Source: DATJPR01 sp035506295 (GTDB taxonomy: Bacteria; Bacteroidota; Ignavibacteria; UBA10030; UBA6906). Taken from it: a stretch of 15,793 nt of DNA. How positions within the stretch are numbered: the first letter of the stretch is position 1; each line of letters opens with the position of its first letter. Position numbers and translations under genes: made by a program. The stretch lies in contig DATJPR010000099.1 in assembly GCA_035506295.1 (NCBI GenBank), positions 1 to 15,793 on the forward strand. Reading direction: 5' to 3'. The notes below the pieces were generated by a model. That model searched no databases, was not told the origin of the DNA, and saw nothing but the letters and a program-made list of their open reading frames with translations. This document shows, piece after piece, positions 14,312-15,793 of the stretch.

Positions 14312-14533
14312 ATGGCTGATGACGATATGCTGCACAAGCACGGCCAGAAAGGGAGTCGAAGCATGAAAGACAACGGATTTCTCGGCGGGATCTATGGGAT
14401 GTCGTTCTTTGGGGCGGCTTTTTATTTCATTGGTCACGCCGCCTCGTTCTGGGGCGGCGTCCTGGGGTTCCTGAAGGCCATCGTTTGGCCCGCACTGGTC
14501 ATGTACAAGGTCCTGGAACTCCTGAATCTCTAG
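14312..14533 (+). CDS. Small integral membrane protein (73 aa)
   Basis: The product has a charged N-terminus (MADDDMLHKHGQKGSRSMKD) followed by two hydrophobic segments, about residues 25-45 (GIYGMSFFGAAFYFIGHAA) and 47-68 (WGGVLGFLKAIVWPALVMYK). This matches a recurring type of small two-helix membrane protein with the motif SFW-GVLG-LKAIVWPA-YK found in many bacteria, with no assigned function. Downstream of the secreted protein by 22 bp with its own AAGGAG, so probably the last gene of the 13342-promoted unit. Its stop lies 4 bp from the stop of the convergent gene. Confidence 0.8.
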   Translation: MADDDMLHKHGQKGSRSMKDNGFLGGIYGMSFFGAAFYFIGHAASFWGGVLGFLKAIVWPALVMYKVLELLNL

Positions 14534-14537
14534 TTGA

Positions 14538-15542
14538 TCAGCGTTCCCGTACGTCCCCCGTTCTCTTCACTGCCGTCATGAAGGCTTCGATGTTCTCGAG
14601 AGCGGTTGCGGCCGGGATATCGCACCCCGAGGATGGTACAAACAATGGGGAGTTCCGGGTGGCGTCAAGGAGAAGTTTTGTCTTTTGCCGGACCTCTTCC
14701 GGGGATGATTGTACAAAAACACCCGCCGGATCGAGATTGCCGCAGACCACGGCGTTCGGTGATAGCTTCTGGAGAGCTGCCACAATGTCCATCGGCGCGC
14801 CGAAGTGAAAGATGCCGGCGCCGGACTGCCTGAGGAATTCGAGGTGAGGCGCCGAGGCGCCGCAGTTGTGCAGTATCACGTCGAAGCTTTCATCCTGCAC
14901 GCCGTCAATAATCTCTTTGACCCGGGCTGAGGAGAAATTCCCGAGGGCCCTCGGCGAGAGAAGTCCGGCCGTAGGCTCCGCAATCAACACTCCATCCGCG
15001 CCTGCTGCTTTCATCGCGTTCGCGTAGGCAAGAAGAAACGCCATCGTTTTTTCGAGCAGGGAATCCACGACTTCCGGCTCTTCAGCCGTTGCAAGAAGAC
15101 ATTCGCTCACGCCGAACAGCCTCCCGGCAAGGGAAAATGGGCCGATCATGCCCGCGATCACGGGTCGACCCTCCGACTTCTCATGGAGACGCCGGACTGT
15201 CTCGATATAGACGTGCGTTCGCCCGTCTCCGGGTGAAGGCTGTTGGAGAGATTCAATCTCGTCAAGGGTGGTGACGCGTCGACCGGTAACGGAGGGGACT
15301 TCCGTCTCGGAGAAGCGCACTGCGGCACCGAACGCTTCCGCCTCGACGCTGAGATCCATGCACGTCAGGAGCACGTCGGTCTTCAGATGACGATGAAGCG
15401 TGAGTTGCGCCTCCTCCTGTAATCGCGCATCGGTGACCAGCTGCGTCACGGTGTTCCCTGTAAGCGCGATTGCGGGGTACGTCGCGATGGGCAGCGGCAT
15501 GCGCCTGCCTGCATTTCTGACGAGAGATGAGAATCGTCCCAT
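14538..15542 (-). CDS. MtaA/URO-D family zinc methyltransferase, probably corrinoid-linked
   Basis: 334 aa. The fold is that of uroporphyrinogen decarboxylase-related proteins (PVIAGMIGPFSLAGRLFG; MKAAGADGVLIAEPTAGLLS; ILHNCGASAPHLEFLRQSGA; AVVCGNLDPAGVFV), but the zinc-ligand set H225-x-C227 ... C307 (HNC and SSGCDIP) is that of MtaA/MtbA-type methylcobamide methyltransferases rather than true HemE. Known relatives move a methyl group between a corrinoid protein and a thiol such as coenzyme M, or act in demethylation pathways. Start: ATG 15542, with AAGGA ten bases upstream on the minus strand. The gene lies 43 bp downstream of a RACo-like corrinoid activase on the same strand, which supports the corrinoid role. 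The actual methyl acceptor or donor is unknown. Confidence 0.85.
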   Translation of the reverse strand: MGRFSSLVRNAGRRMPLPIATYPAIALTGNTVTQLVTDARLQEEAQLTLHRHLKTDVLLTCMDLSVEAEAFGAAVRFSETEVPSVTGRRVTTLDEIESLQQPSPGDGRTHVYIETVRRLHEKSEGRPVIAGMIGPFSLAGRLFGVSECLLATAEEPEVVDSLLEKTMAFLLAYANAMKAAGADGVLIAEPTAGLLSPRALGNFSSARVKEIIDGVQDESFDVILHNCGASAPHLEFLRQSGAGIFHFGAPMDIVAALQKLSPNAVVCGNLDPAGVFVQSSPEEVRQKTKLLLDATRNSPLFVPSSGCDIPAATALENIEAFMTAVKRTGDVRER

Positions 15543-15585
15543 GGTTCATTCATCCTTAAGGTCACGCATCTTGTTTCATCTCCTG

Positions 15586-15793
15586 TCAGCCGGCGGGGAA
15601 CCTCATTGCGTCAACGTAATATTCCTGGAACCGCGGGTGCGCATGCAAAGGAACATGGCGCGTGGCGTTCACGATCGAGTCGATGGTCCCACGCTCGGCG
15701 AAGAGCGCCTGCTTTGCGCCGCGCAGCGCGGTGTTCCCCGAAGATGCAATCCGATCAGGCGGAAATTCCACGAGGCCGATCCGTCGGGCGCTG
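15586..15793 (-). CDS. C-terminal end of RACo-like corrinoid activation protein (DUF4445, partial)
   Basis: The minus-strand frame is open from the right edge to the stop at 15586; 68 residues are visible and the 5' end is outside the window. The piece reads SARRIGLV-EFPPDRI-SSGNTALRGAKQALF ... VNATRHVPLHAHPRFQEYYV-DAMRFPAG. It fits the end of the ASKHA-type domain of RACo/RamA proteins (family pattern: IGL.P..P..RI..VGN.ALRGA...L, then ...EL..HP.FQ..FV.AM.FP). These [2Fe-2S] and ATP-using enzymes reduce inactive Co(II) corrinoids back to Co(I) for methyltransferases. The serine in SSGN, where VGN is usual, is a small variation. Precedes the MtaA-like gene in a likely operon. Confidence 0.8.
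   Translation of the reverse strand, partial: SARRIGLVEFPPDRIASSGNTALRGAKQALFAERGTIDSIVNATRHVPLHAHPRFQEYYVDAMRFPAG

Noticed and set aside
14538..15542. Annotation as uroporphyrinogen decarboxylase HemE
   Set aside because: The H-x-C...C zinc set and the RACo-like neighbour point to the methyltransferase branch.

Overview
The window looks like a bacterial chromosome fragment from the FCB group, most likely an Ignavibacteria/Chlorobi-related lineage (Calditrichota or KSB1-like relatives are possible). The main evidence is four proteins ending in type IX secretion (T9SS) type A sorting domains with the hallmark NYPNPFNP motif, plus BACON-like domains and a class III-type PPK2. This assignment is by motif recognition only. 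No rRNA, tRNA, transposase, integrase or CRISPR array is visible.

Left part (1-8546, all + strand): a cluster of four secreted surface or extracellular proteins. They are (1) the 3' end of a protein with an InlB-type bacterial repeat, (2) a six-Asp-box beta-propeller protein, (3) a 977-residue modular protein with three tandem BACON plus 'VTFRVNM' units, and (4) a beta-helix-like protein. All four end in a T9SS C-terminal domain. A PPK2 polyphosphate:nucleotide phosphotransferase sits between (3) and (4) behind a near-consensus sigma-70 promoter. Short palindromic GACAGTCGACAG-type repeats lie just after the stop codons of (1) and (3), and a related stretch falls inside the coding sequence of (4).

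Middle (8860-13278, + strand): a likely transcription unit of a DUF4440/SnoaL-like lipoprotein, a 1125-residue class III nucleotidyl cyclase fused to a STAND/AAA-type ATPase and TPR region, and a small pyridoxamine-5'-phosphate-oxidase-like flavin-fold protein. The cyclase/ATPase/TPR protein looks like a signalling hub; what it senses is not evident.

Right part (13342-14533, + strand): a second TTGACA-N17-TATATT promoter, followed within about 40 bases of the expected transcription start by a terminator-like hairpin with a U-rich tract. Then come a lipocalin-like unknown protein, an overlapping small secreted protein and a small two-helix membrane protein. This promoter-hairpin-gene arrangement is the most interesting regulatory feature here.

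Right edge (14538-15793, - strand): a converging pair with a MtaA/URO-D-type zinc methyltransferase and, upstream of it, the C-terminal end of a RACo-like (DUF4445, ASKHA) corrinoid activase. Together they suggest a corrinoid-dependent methyl-transfer locus that continues beyond the window.
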